64,000 nt of DNA, taken from NCBI GenBank assembly GCA_017507805.1, contig JAFWAC010000029.1, positions 62,001 through 126,000 on the forward strand, read 5' to 3'. This document shows positions 53,156 through 62,990 of the stretch, one piece after another. Both the position numbers and the translations under genes were made by a program. The stretch is from Clostridia bacterium (GTDB lineage Bacteria > Bacillota > Clostridia > Oscillospirales > Acutalibacteraceae). The notes beneath the pieces were generated by a model. The model worked only from the letters and a program-made list of their open reading frames with translations. It made no database searches and had not been told where the DNA came from. The stretch's first letter is position 1; each line of letters begins with the position of its first letter.

Positions 53156-55993
53156 ATGAAAAGAAGGTTTGATTTTTCAAAAAGGATTTTAGCAGTTGCT
53201 TCTGCGGCTGTCCTGTTGATTACAAGTCTTGCAATTCAAGCCACAGCAACCGATACTACAAAAGAAATAAATGTTCGTAATGCAATGTTTACCAAATATG
53301 TTGAAAACCGCGGAACGGCTGATGAAAATTGGACACCTGCTATTTCTGCGGCAATAAATTATGCTGCAGAGAACGGATATGACACGGTATATATTCCGGC
53401 AGGAGAATACCCATGCGAAGCTTCCGATGAAAAAGAAACCTGGGAATTAGAGCCGGCGGCATTCAATATTCCCGATGCCCCCCTTACAATAAGGGGCGCC
53501 GGGGCAGGAACAGTTATTTATAAACCGCGGGCAAGCAAAACCACAAATATTGTGGCAATGTTCCGTACTTCATTTAAGAGTACATCTGAAATAACCTTAA
53601 AAGACTTTAAAATAAGGGGAACATATAATCCCGGTTCAAATTACGGTCTCGCTGATGCAATCGTTATCAACGGCAGCTCAAATGTTACAATTGAAAATAT
53701 TTACACCGAGGGTACAAAAAGACACGGAATTTATCTTATCTGCGGTGCGCATAACAATCTGATAAGCAATGTTTATATTGATAATCCCACCAGAATGATG
53801 CTTGGTACCGGTATTCAGCTTGAGGGAGCTTATAATAATGAATTTTATGATGTCTATCTAACTAATATTGGCGCTAATGGTATAGACCTTAATATGTGGA
53901 ATGCCGGTAGCTATTATCCTGCTAATAACGGCATCAACGGCAGTCCTTACGAAGCGGACGAAAAATATTATTCCACAGGCAATGTTTTTATCGGCGGCTA
54001 TATTTCAGGAACGGGTTTGCATAACGGAAGAATAGGCGGCGGAGGATATATAGACCCTTCTCCTTATGATGATTATTACGGTATAAATGTAATAAATGGC
54101 AGTAATAATAACAAGTTTGTTTTTGATTATATTGAAAATGTCCGTATGACTGAAACCGATTATGAAAATGCTGCTGCAATCCGCCTTATGGGTAGCTATA
54201 ATAACACCTTTGAAATCGGTCGTGTGACAAACAGCTCGCAGTATGTTGTTAGGTGCAATAACCCGAATTCGGGCAATAAGATTGTTATAAACGAGGCAAC
54301 GGGCATTGCGGGTGATACGGTTAATTTGTCTGAGGCAGGCTCGGTTGACGGAAATTATTTCGTTATAGGTAATGAAATTTTCGGTGGCAATTTACCAAAA
54401 GAAAATGTTTTGAGAATGGCGGTTAAGTTCTCAAACGGTCAAGCCGGTGTGAGCAAGACGGTAAAATACGGTCTTTATTCACTTGATATGATACATACAC
54501 CGTCTCAGCTTAATCTTATTCAGCAATACAATAAAGGCTCAAACAAACCTACAGGTGGCGTACCTATAAAAGGAAATTGGAGCTTTAAATATGACTATAT
54601 GATATCGGATGATATTGTGGGGCTCGGAAACATAATGCTTCAGGAGAATGATACTTGGGGTGTAGCCGGAGACATTGCCACCGACCATACAGACGGACTT
54701 AACATCTGGCAGTCGGAATCTTTGGATTTGTCACCGTGGAACTGTACCGAAAGCTGGGGCAGAGCTATGCATGCCGTAGGATTAACTGTTAGTACCAAAG
54801 ATGCGGTTGACACAAGCAAGACCTATTACGCATATTATAAAAATCTGCGCATTGAGGATGAAAACGGCAAGGTTGTTTATACGGTTTTTGACAGCACTGT
54901 AACCACCGACCAGCTTTGTATGCAGGAATGGTTGCCGCAAACAAACCAAAATGCTACAGCCTCATTCGATGTTGTGCCGTCCCCCGATACAAACACACTG
55001 AACGAGACCAAGGCAATAAAGGCAGAGTTTACCTTTGAAAACGGGGAAGCAGGGGTTGCTAAAAATATTCAAAAAGCTATTTACGGTAATTATTTGAAAA
55101 GCGCTCCTTCAATTCTTGACCTTGAGCAGGAATATTACTTTAACGGTGAATTAAAAACCGGAAAAGCCCCGATAAAGGGTAATTGGGTTTTTAAGTATGA
55201 ATATATGCTTGATGAAGCACTCAAGGGGATGGGGGCAATAACGCTTCAGTCCTACGATGTGTGGCAAAATGTCACCGGAAATACCGATAAAGACCTTTCT
55301 GCAGGAGTTGGCAAATGGCAGACAGCTGAGCTTGACCTTTCAGGCTGGGGCTGTACAGAGGAAAATGCAAAAGGTATGTATGTGGTAGCTATTTCCTTAA
55401 TAACCTCCGAGGCGGTAGACGCAACTAAAACCTACAGTGCTTACTTTAAAAATCTGCGTGTCGAGGATGAAAACGGCAATATTATTTACAAGCTTTTCAC
55501 AGACAGCATAACCACTTCTCAGCTTGAGGCATGGACTTGGGGAACACCTTCACAGGGTGTTTCAATGGATTTATCTGTTGTAGATATTCCTTATGATATA
55601 GAAAAGGGCGATGCTTCTAACGGAAGCTTTGAGGTGAAGGCAGCAGCCAATAAGGGCGACACCATTGATGTTGCTGTTACACCGAATGTAGGTTATAGAG
55701 TGAATAGAGTAATGTTCGGCGAAAGGGCAGCAACAAAAAATGCCAGAAATTCATATAGCTTCTCAATGCCTTCCACTGATGTTAAGGTTTCGGTTATATT
55801 CGAGCCTTCCGTTGCAGGAGACATTGATGAATCGGGCAGTATAAACAGTACCGATTTGGTCTGCCTGAAGAGTATTCTTTTAGGCAACTTCTTTGATTAT
55901 GATGTGGCATCGGCAGATGTGAAATCGGATAATTTGGAAATCAATATACTTGATTTAATCGGCTTGAAAAAGCTTATAGCAAATAATGCTTAA
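53156..55993 (+). CDS. Secreted beta-helix protein with two surface modules and dockerin-like end
   Basis: A 945-residue exported protein: signal peptide (about 1-31), a beta-helix (about 35-410) nearly identical in plan to the preceding lipoprotein, two copies of the ~190-residue module (about 417-611 and 618-811), a Flg_new_2-type repeat (about 815-883) and a dockerin-like end (about 885-945; GDIDESGSINSTDL...). It joins the enzyme-like helix to the same C-terminal half as the first gene of the locus, suggesting domain shuffling. ATG 53156 is 10 nt after AAGGAG; an ATG at 53135 precedes that site. Confidence 0.83.
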   Translation: MKRRFDFSKRILAVASAAVLLITSLAIQATATDTTKEINVRNAMFTKYVENRGTADENWTPAISAAINYAAENGYDTVYIPAGEYPCEASDEKETWELEPAAFNIPDAPLTIRGAGAGTVIYKPRASKTTNIVAMFRTSFKSTSEITLKDFKIRGTYNPGSNYGLADAIVINGSSNVTIENIYTEGTKRHGIYLICGAHNNLISNVYIDNPTRMMLGTGIQLEGAYNNEFYDVYLTNIGANGIDLNMWNAGSYYPANNGINGSPYEADEKYYSTGNVFIGGYISGTGLHNGRIGGGGYIDPSPYDDYYGINVINGSNNNKFVFDYIENVRMTETDYENAAAIRLMGSYNNTFEIGRVTNSSQYVVRCNNPNSGNKIVINEATGIAGDTVNLSEAGSVDGNYFVIGNEIFGGNLPKENVLRMAVKFSNGQAGVSKTVKYGLYSLDMIHTPSQLNLIQQYNKGSNKPTGGVPIKGNWSFKYDYMISDDIVGLGNIMLQENDTWGVAGDIATDHTDGLNIWQSESLDLSPWNCTESWGRAMHAVGLTVSTKDAVDTSKTYYAYYKNLRIEDENGKVVYTVFDSTVTTDQLCMQEWLPQTNQNATASFDVVPSPDTNTLNETKAIKAEFTFENGEAGVAKNIQKAIYGNYLKSAPSILDLEQEYYFNGELKTGKAPIKGNWVFKYEYMLDEALKGMGAITLQSYDVWQNVTGNTDKDLSAGVGKWQTAELDLSGWGCTEENAKGMYVVAISLITSEAVDATKTYSAYFKNLRVEDENGNIIYKLFTDSITTSQLEAWTWGTPSQGVSMDLSVVDIPYDIEKGDASNGSFEVKAAANKGDTIDVAVTPNVGYRVNRVMFGERAATKNARNSYSFSMPSTDVKVSVIFEPSVAGDIDESGSINSTDLVCLKSILLGNFFDYDVASADVKSDNLEINILDLIGLKKLIANNA

Positions 55994-56037
55994 GGCATTG
56001 TCACTGCGGCAAAATTTGATAGGGGATAGCGTGTTCT

Positions 56038-58566
56038 ATGAAAATTGTTTCCGTTTTTAAAACTCATTTTGATATTGGATTTACCGATTTATCGGAAAAT
56101 ATAATGAAAAATATTTGTACTGATATGTTAGATCGGGTTATAGAGCTTTGTGAAAAAACAGGTAACAGACCGGAAGGTAAGAAATATGTTTGGACCATGC
56201 CTTCTGAGCCGTTGCGTTTTATGCTTGAATCGGATTATGTAAGCGAGGAAAAGCGTGAAAAGCTGATTGATTTCATTAACAGGGGACAGGTTGTATGGCA
56301 TTCCCTGCCGTTTACTCTACATACTGATTTTTGCGGACTTGATGAGCTGATTTACGGAATAAATATTTCAAAGAAATTAAGTGAACGGTTTAACAAATCG
56401 TATGTTTCTGCTAAAATGACCGATGTTCCGGGACATTCCCGATACCTTCCCACCATTCTTTCTGCCGCCGGAATTAAGTTTTTACATTTAGGCTGTAATC
56501 CTGCCTGCACTCCGCCCGATGTTCCGCCCCTTTTCTGGTGGGAGGGACCGGACGGCAGCCGCGTGCTTACAATGTATGCTAAGGGCGGTTACGGTTCAGG
56601 AGTAAACCCACCTGCCGATTGGAAATATTCTGTCTGGCTTGCGATGAATATGACCAACGATAACATTGGTCCTCATACAATTGATGTGCTTGACGAAATG
56701 GAAGCAGAGGCTAAGCTTTACGATGAAAATGCCGAGATTTTCTGCGGAACCTTGGATGATTTTTATTATGCACTGTTGCCTCAGCTTGGGGACATTCCCG
56801 TAATCAAAAAGGATTTAGCAGATACTTGGATACACGGTGTCGGAACATATCCCGAGGAGGTTTCTCAAATAAGGGATGTACGACAGAAAGTATCGGCACT
56901 CCAAAATCTTTATAATTTACTTGTTCTTTCGGGCAAGGCAGAAGAAAACGATCTGTTTAACGAGAAAATTGAAACGGCATTGCACAATATCCTTATGTTC
57001 GGTGAGCATACATGGGGCTGTGATGTAAAAACCTTCCTTGAAAACAGGGTTTATTCAAAGCCTGAATTTTTGAAATGGCTTGATTCTGACGGTGCGAAAT
57101 TTGCTGAAAAATCCTGGAACGAGCAACGCCGGCGCGCAGAGGACGCCAAGACGGCTGCCGCAGAGGCTGAGCAACTGCTTAAAGCGGCTGTTAATGATAC
57201 CTTTGACGGAATAGCGGTATACAGCAACGGCTCCGAAATAGGGGAATGTTGGATTCCGGTTGAAAGCGGAAGCGTGTATCAGGATAAGCACGGTGTTAAG
57301 CTGACAACATTTTCGGGAATAGGCGGTGACGAGCTTTACCTGCCGATAATTCGTAACAGTGAAATATATTCCTTTGAAAAGTGTATCGGAGCAGTGACGA
57401 AGCAGAACAATGTTGAGGTTAAGAATACAGATGGCAGCATAGTTATAACAACTCCTTATCACAAGGCAATTTTCTGTGAAGCAGACGGAAGCTTTAATTC
57501 ACTTACCGATGTGAAAACAGGACACAGCTGGATAAACGGCTCTGCAACTCTTTACAGATACGATGTTTACGGCACCGAGGATATTGCTCAATACCAAAAG
57601 GATTATATTTATCAGGAATTTGATTGGATACTCAAGGATTTGGGCAGGGTAGATTATCCCGAGGACTTGCGCCACAAACCCTTTTTCCCTTTGTTTGACA
57701 GCTTGAAAATAAGAGAAAACGGCGAAAGTGCGGAGGTCACCATAACCTATAATTCCGATAAGGAGAGCTTTGAAAGCTACGGCAACGCTGAGAAAATACT
57801 TGTTAAATTTATTTTCTACGGGTATAAGCCCCAGATAGATGTTGAATGTGAGCTTATCAATAAGCAGAGCAGTCCTGTGCTTGAATCGGGTCATTTTATG
57901 TTCCCGCTGTGCGATGGCAGGCTTGATTTCTGCTTTGACAAGCTGGGCAGTGTGGTACACCCTGCTGAGGATATAATTGAAAATGCCAACACTGCTTTAT
58001 ACTGCGCCGAAAGCTTTATTCACGCTCAGGCGGAAAGCTGCGGTATTACCTTGATAACAAATGACACTCCGCTTTTCTCGTTGGGTGATATTGGCATTTT
58101 TAAATATTATGAAAAATTTGAAAGACCTGAAAACAACACGGTTTATTTTAATTTATTTAATAATCAATGGGGAACTAATTTCCCGCAATGGATTTCGGGC
58201 GATTACAAATACCGCTATTCAATTTTTACCCACAAGGGAAATGAAGCCTTCGGTGTTGAGCTGGCAAGAAAGTATTATGAAAAGCCCTATGTTCTGACAG
58301 GAAGCAGACTTGAGCTTGCGAATATAAATCCGTTCTCACTTCCATGCTCTGTGAAGTTGCTTGAATTTAAAATGCTTAAGCCCAATACCTACCTGCTTGT
58401 TTTGAAGGAATGTATGGGTAAGTCCCATGAGGGCAGACTTAATTTCAATGCCTTCAAGGCGGTTTACAGAAGCAATCTTTCTGCCTGCAAGGGCGAGCAA
58501 ATTGACCTGCGTTATACGCAGCAGTTTGAGCCTTGGTCTATTAATTGTTATCTTTGCGAAAAGTAA
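56038..58566 (+). CDS. GH38-like alpha-mannosidase family protein (DUF5054-type)
   Basis: An 842-residue cytosolic protein with the GH38-type active site pattern: HxD at H10/D12 in KTHFDIGFTD, a probable nucleophile D129 in TDVPGHSR and a metal His, H324, in GEHTWG. The C-terminal half is beta-rich as in alpha-mannosidases. The exact family may be DUF5054 and the sugar may not be mannose. It follows the beta-helix gene after 44 bp and its 3' end is 29 bp from the GH20-like start. Confidence 0.8.
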   Translation: MKIVSVFKTHFDIGFTDLSENIMKNICTDMLDRVIELCEKTGNRPEGKKYVWTMPSEPLRFMLESDYVSEEKREKLIDFINRGQVVWHSLPFTLHTDFCGLDELIYGINISKKLSERFNKSYVSAKMTDVPGHSRYLPTILSAAGIKFLHLGCNPACTPPDVPPLFWWEGPDGSRVLTMYAKGGYGSGVNPPADWKYSVWLAMNMTNDNIGPHTIDVLDEMEAEAKLYDENAEIFCGTLDDFYYALLPQLGDIPVIKKDLADTWIHGVGTYPEEVSQIRDVRQKVSALQNLYNLLVLSGKAEENDLFNEKIETALHNILMFGEHTWGCDVKTFLENRVYSKPEFLKWLDSDGAKFAEKSWNEQRRRAEDAKTAAAEAEQLLKAAVNDTFDGIAVYSNGSEIGECWIPVESGSVYQDKHGVKLTTFSGIGGDELYLPIIRNSEIYSFEKCIGAVTKQNNVEVKNTDGSIVITTPYHKAIFCEADGSFNSLTDVKTGHSWINGSATLYRYDVYGTEDIAQYQKDYIYQEFDWILKDLGRVDYPEDLRHKPFFPLFDSLKIRENGESAEVTITYNSDKESFESYGNAEKILVKFIFYGYKPQIDVECELINKQSSPVLESGHFMFPLCDGRLDFCFDKLGSVVHPAEDIIENANTALYCAESFIHAQAESCGITLITNDTPLFSLGDIGIFKYYEKFERPENNTVYFNLFNNQWGTNFPQWISGDYKYRYSIFTHKGNEAFGVELARKYYEKPYVLTGSRLELANINPFSLPCSVKLLEFKMLKPNTYLLVLKECMGKSHEGRLNFNAFKAVYRSNLSACKGEQIDLRYTQQFEPWSINCYLCEK

Positions 58567-58594
58567 AAATCCATCTAAAACGGAGGAAAGTGTT

Positions 58595-60451
58595 ATGAAT
58601 AAAAATATAAAGCTGTGCCCTGCACCTAAAAGCATTACCTATGGTGAGGGTATCTATCTGTTGGACAAGACAGGTGTTATCAGTGTTGACAGCTATGAGC
58701 TTATGCAACCTGTGATAATTGCGAAAAAAGCCTTGCTTGGTACAATGCGTGCGCAAATACTTGATTTTAATTCCGACAGTGCGGCTGTTAAGATAAAGGC
58801 AGATGCCGCTTTGGGTGAGGAAAAATATGTTTTGGATATAACCGAAAGCGGTGTTATTATCCGTTACGGCACAAAAAAAGGCGCATTTTTCGGCTTGATG
58901 ACCTTAAATCAGCTTGTTGAAGTCTGCGGTGCAGAATTGCCTTGCTTACATATAACCGATTCTCCCGAATTTAAGGTCAGAGGTTATATGCTCGATGTGG
59001 CGCGTTGCAAAATTCCGAAGCTTGAAACGATATATCATGTTATTGATATTTTGGCATCCCTTAAATACAACCAATTTCAGCTTTATATGGAGGGGGTTCC
59101 CTTTGAATATCCCTCTTTCCCAAATATGACTAAGCGCAAGGAGCTGCTTACAGGTGAGGAGCTGTTCCTTATTGATAAATACTGCGCAGAGCGTATGATA
59201 GAAATGGTGCCTTGCCAGAATCATTTTGGGCATATGGGACCGTGGGTGGAAAAGGAATATAACCATCTGGCAGAGTGTCCCGATGGCTTTGATGACGGTC
59301 CATGGGGCTTTAAGCAACCCTCAATGCTTGACCCTGCCGATCCCGGCTCATTAGAGCTTGTTACCCGCATGGCAGACGATTTACTGCCCTATTTCAGCTC
59401 AAATCAGTTCAATATCAACTGCGATGAGACCTTTGAGCTGGGCAGAGGAAAATCCAAAGAGGAATGTGAAAGAATAGGTAACGGCAGAGTTTATCTTAAC
59501 TATATTTTAAAGCTTCATAAGATGGCTGCAAAGCGCGGAAAGAAAATCCTGCTTTGGGGCGATATAATTAAAAAATTCCCCGACCTTATTTCAGAGCTTC
59601 CCGAGGATGTGACAGTTCTGGAGTGGGGCTATGATGATACAGAGCCCACAGAGGAAAGCTGTCAGATAATGCAAAATTCAGGTGTTAAATATATTGTTTG
59701 CCCCGGCACAAACACATGGAATTCCATCATTGGCAGAAATGCCACGATGATAAATAATATCAGAACTGCCGCTGTCAACGGTAAAAAATACGGCGCAGAG
59801 GGTATTCTTTGCACAGATTGGGGTGATAACGGTCATTATCAGCCTCTGTCAGTCTCCTATGCCGGAGCTGTTTGGTCTGCGGCAATGAGCTGGAACACCG
59901 AAGCGTCAAGGGAGGAGGACATACCTTACTTCCTGGATAAATATATTTTTAAGGATGCAAACGGGGTTATGGGGCAGCTTGCAATAGATGCCGGTTGTTA
60001 TAATCTTAAGGAATACCAAAAGCAATTCAATATTACGGCTGGTCTTAACAACCTTTTCAATCCTTTGGAAAAGCTAAGCCGAATGGGCGATGTGGACGAA
60101 TCAAGCTTTAACGCTGTCCTTGAGCATTTTGCCGAAATAAGACAGAGAATTAAAAAAGCAGACCTTAAATGTGTGGATGCCGATATAATCAGAGAGGAAT
60201 TCGATGTGGCAATAGATATGACCGCATGGACGCAGCTTTTGGGACTTTACTATGTTGCAAGCCTTAAGGAAGATACCGAAAAAATGAGGGAGTATCTTGA
60301 CAGGTTTGTAAACGAAGGCAAGCTTATAATCAGCCGCTTTAAGGTGAGCTGGCTTAAGCGCAATAAGTACAGCTATCTTGACGAATCTCTTGAAAGTCTG
60401 CAAAAATCTTATGGTTCTGCGGTACAGAAGCTTAAAGAACTTGAGGATTAA
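58595..60451 (+). CDS. GH20-like beta-N-acetylhexosaminidase family protein
   Basis: A 618-residue cytosolic protein. The N-terminal alpha/beta domain precedes the barrel that opens with FKVRGYMLDVARCKIPK. The catalytic Asp-Glu pair typical of GH20 is D277-E278 in NINCDETFELG. In the family Glu is the acid/base and Asp assists the substrate acetamido group. The C-terminal helical part (about 470-618) is longer than in classic enzymes. ATG 58595 has CGGAGG upstream; a longer open frame to 58427 overlaps the previous gene out of frame. Confidence 0.82.
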   Translation: MNKNIKLCPAPKSITYGEGIYLLDKTGVISVDSYELMQPVIIAKKALLGTMRAQILDFNSDSAAVKIKADAALGEEKYVLDITESGVIIRYGTKKGAFFGLMTLNQLVEVCGAELPCLHITDSPEFKVRGYMLDVARCKIPKLETIYHVIDILASLKYNQFQLYMEGVPFEYPSFPNMTKRKELLTGEELFLIDKYCAERMIEMVPCQNHFGHMGPWVEKEYNHLAECPDGFDDGPWGFKQPSMLDPADPGSLELVTRMADDLLPYFSSNQFNINCDETFELGRGKSKEECERIGNGRVYLNYILKLHKMAAKRGKKILLWGDIIKKFPDLISELPEDVTVLEWGYDDTEPTEESCQIMQNSGVKYIVCPGTNTWNSIIGRNATMINNIRTAAVNGKKYGAEGILCTDWGDNGHYQPLSVSYAGAVWSAAMSWNTEASREEDIPYFLDKYIFKDANGVMGQLAIDAGCYNLKEYQKQFNITAGLNNLFNPLEKLSRMGDVDESSFNAVLEHFAEIRQRIKKADLKCVDADIIREEFDVAIDMTAWTQLLGLYYVASLKEDTEKMREYLDRFVNEGKLIISRFKVSWLKRNKYSYLDESLESLQKSYGSAVQKLKELED

Positions 60452-60494
60452 AAGGGTAAAGACGAAAAAATCTAAGCTTGAAAGGATTATTAAA

Positions 60495-61800
60495 ATGAAT
60501 ATATTTGAGGGTGCTAATTGGATTTGGTATGACTAACAGCAAATTCCTGATTCTTACGGAGATTTCCTTGAGAGTCTTAACTATAAAGGTGGAAAAGTGA
60601 TATGCCACCTATCCTGTGACGGCGATTACACACTTTATGTCAACGGGAAATATGTCTCATCTAACCAATATGGTGACTTTGAGCATTATAAAATCTATGA
60701 CAGTATTGATATAACCGAGTATCTTAATCACGGTGAAAATGAAATTTATTTTTTGGTCTGGCATTTCGGTATCCCCTCATCACGATACAGAACGGCAAAA
60801 GCAGGTTTGCTGTATGCCTTGGAATGTGACGGAGTAATCGCGGCAAAAAGTTCTGCCGAAACACTTTCACGCCAAAATCCGAACTTCAAATCTAATTATT
60901 GTAAAAAAATTACAGGTCAGTTGGGACAAAGCTTTTTGTATGACGCCACAGCATCACAAGCTTCACCATATACTGAAAGTGTCATTGTAGATAAAAAATG
61001 TCAGCTTTATCCCCGTCATATCAAAAAGGCTGAGCTTCTTGAGAAAATGGAAATAAAATTCCTCAAGAAGGATGATAGGCATTTTTTGATTAACTTGGGC
61101 GAAGAAACGGTTGGCTTACCGGTTTTGCGTTTTTTCAGTGAGACCGAACAAAAAATTTATGATATCTGTGTAAAAACACTAAGACTTTGCTTGATGGAGC
61201 ATTATGTTGATACGCCTTGGAGAGAATAATCATTCTATGTTTTGGATTCAAGACTTCAGATACTCTGCGGATACAAGGCTTTTGTTGACGGTAACCGTGA
61301 TTATGTTCGGGCAAACCTTTTATTAATAAGCAAGGATACGCGTGAGGACGGTCATTTATCTATTACATATCCAAGCGGAGGCAAGCTTTCCATTCCCTCC
61401 TTTGCATTGCATTATTTTATTGCCGTTAGAGAATACATCGAAAACACCGGTGACAGTTCTCTCGGAAAAGAGGTTTTCGGAAAACTGCAATCGCTTGTTG
61501 AAATCTTCAAAAAACAAATTGAAAACGGTTTGCTTCGTTCCTTTGAAAATAAAGTTTATTGGAATTTCTATGATTGGTCACCCTATTTGGCTGAAGATAT
61601 AGGCTTAGAAACAAGCTCGGTTGATTTTGAGGGGCTTCACAGAAACTGCCGAGGCAAACCGTCAGCTTTTACTTGATTGGTGCGATAATGAAGAAAGCGG
61701 TGTTTATGAATATTACGATTCAAAAACGGGTAAAGGCTTGGGCGCTGTCGGGTTCGGTTGGTCGTCAACCTTTATAATTGAATTTATTTTGAATTTTTAA
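60495..61800 (+). pseudogene. Decayed GH78 (alpha-L-rhamnosidase-like) gene fused to the tail of an MGH1/GH63-like gene
   Basis: One reading frame from ATG 60495 gives a GH78-like protein interrupted by TAA at 60534-60536 and TAA at 61227-61229, where the family motif DTPWREQ should have Gln (CAA to TAA). Reading through shows YVLDSRLQILCGYKAF, as expected of GH78. Near 61630 the GH78 frame stops matching and ends at 61676. In the +1 frame, 61633-61800 encodes 55 residues (GFTETAEANRQLLLDWCDNEE ... shortened here) closely like the C-terminus of the next gene. So a deletion fused two genes after or before nonsense decay. Almost certainly non-functional. Confidence 0.88.
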
Positions 61801-61812
61801 GGAGCAGAAGCT

Positions 61813-62964
61813 ATGGAAAGAATTGACAAAAGAGAAGCTTGGTTAAGCTGTGTTTGTGAAGGAAAAAATGAACGCGACAAGGATTTATTAAGGCGCGCGT
61901 CCGATTTGCTGGATTTTAATATTTACAGGGAGGAATGTCCCTGGCAGCCCAAAAGGGGAATTGTGCCCTCACACTATCTTTATAAAGGTGTGTGGAATTG
62001 GGACTGTGCATTCCATGCAGTGGGTGTTAAATATTGGGACGCCGAGCTTGCTTATGAACAGTGTGAAATTTTTTGGGAAACTCAGCTTGAAACGGGCAAA
62101 TTCATTGATGTATGGTATGCTGACGGCGGCGTAGGCGCCGATTTCACAAAGCCGCCCGTTTTTCCGTGGGCTTTTGAAAGTGTTTACCGCAAGTGTCCTG
62201 ACCGCAAGCGTCTTGAACGCGGGTATGATGCCTATGTAAAAAACGAAAGCTTCTGGTGTAATTACAGAAAGAAAAAGGGCTTATTTTTCTATACCTGTGA
62301 TGTTGAGCCTGTGAACGAAGCTTGGGCAAAATGTGAGTCGGGCTGGGATACATCTGTCCGTTTTGACGGCGGAATTTCAAATCTCTGGTCGATTGACCTT
62401 AATTGCTATATGATAAATGTTTACCGTTCCCTGCAGTTTATGGCACGCGAATTGGGACTGCCTGAGGACTGCAAAAAATGGCAGGAAAAGGAAAACGAAT
62501 TAGCTGACCTTATCCGCGAAAAGCTTTGGGACCCCGAGCAGGGCGCATTCTGTGATGTGTATTACGAGGATGAAACCCCATCAAAGGTTTTAACTCCCGC
62601 TTCCTTTATGCCGCTGTTTGTCAGTGTTGCAACAAAAGAGCAGGCAGAGGCGATGCATGAGATTTACAAAAAGCATTTTTATCCTGCGATGCCTTCTGTT
62701 TCTTATCTTGATAAGGAATACACAAGCGAGGACTATTGGAGAGGCCCGCTTTGGCTTAATATTGCATATTTCGCTTATAAAGGTCTTAAAAATTACGGCT
62801 TTACAGATACTGCCGAAAAGGGAAAAGAGCTTATTCTTGATTGGTGCGATAAGGAAAAAAGCGGTATTTATGAGTATTACGATTCAAAAACAGGCAAGGG
62901 CTTAAATGCTTTGCAGTACGGCTGGACTGCCACATTTATTATTGAATTCATTCTTAACTTTTAG
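61813..62964 (+). CDS. MGH1/GH63-like glycoside hydrolase (alpha/alpha-barrel)
   Basis: A 383-residue cytosolic enzyme of the (alpha/alpha)6 clan holding GH63, mannosylglycerate hydrolase and trehalase. Family stretches are GVWNWDCAFHAVG, the middle SGWDTSVRFDGG, and YWRGPLWLNIAYFAY followed by YGWTATFIIEF. It is shorter than full GH63 enzymes and consists of the catalytic barrel only. Start ATG 61813 follows AAGGAGCAG. A remnant of a second copy lies just upstream in the pseudogene. Confidence 0.82.
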   Translation: MERIDKREAWLSCVCEGKNERDKDLLRRASDLLDFNIYREECPWQPKRGIVPSHYLYKGVWNWDCAFHAVGVKYWDAELAYEQCEIFWETQLETGKFIDVWYADGGVGADFTKPPVFPWAFESVYRKCPDRKRLERGYDAYVKNESFWCNYRKKKGLFFYTCDVEPVNEAWAKCESGWDTSVRFDGGISNLWSIDLNCYMINVYRSLQFMARELGLPEDCKKWQEKENELADLIREKLWDPEQGAFCDVYYEDETPSKVLTPASFMPLFVSVATKEQAEAMHEIYKKHFYPAMPSVSYLDKEYTSEDYWRGPLWLNIAYFAYKGLKNYGFTDTAEKGKELILDWCDKEKSGIYEYYDSKTGKGLNALQYGWTATFIIEFILNF

Positions 62965-62990
62965 TATATTAAAAAGATGAGGTGATTTTT

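Noticed and set aside
60534-61229. Possible recoding of TAA as Gln in the GH78-like gene
   Set aside because: Other genes here (rny, the fusion gene's neighbours, GH20-like gene) end at TAA with normal family lengths, and the same gene also has a truncated, frame-shifted tail. Ordinary decay explains it.
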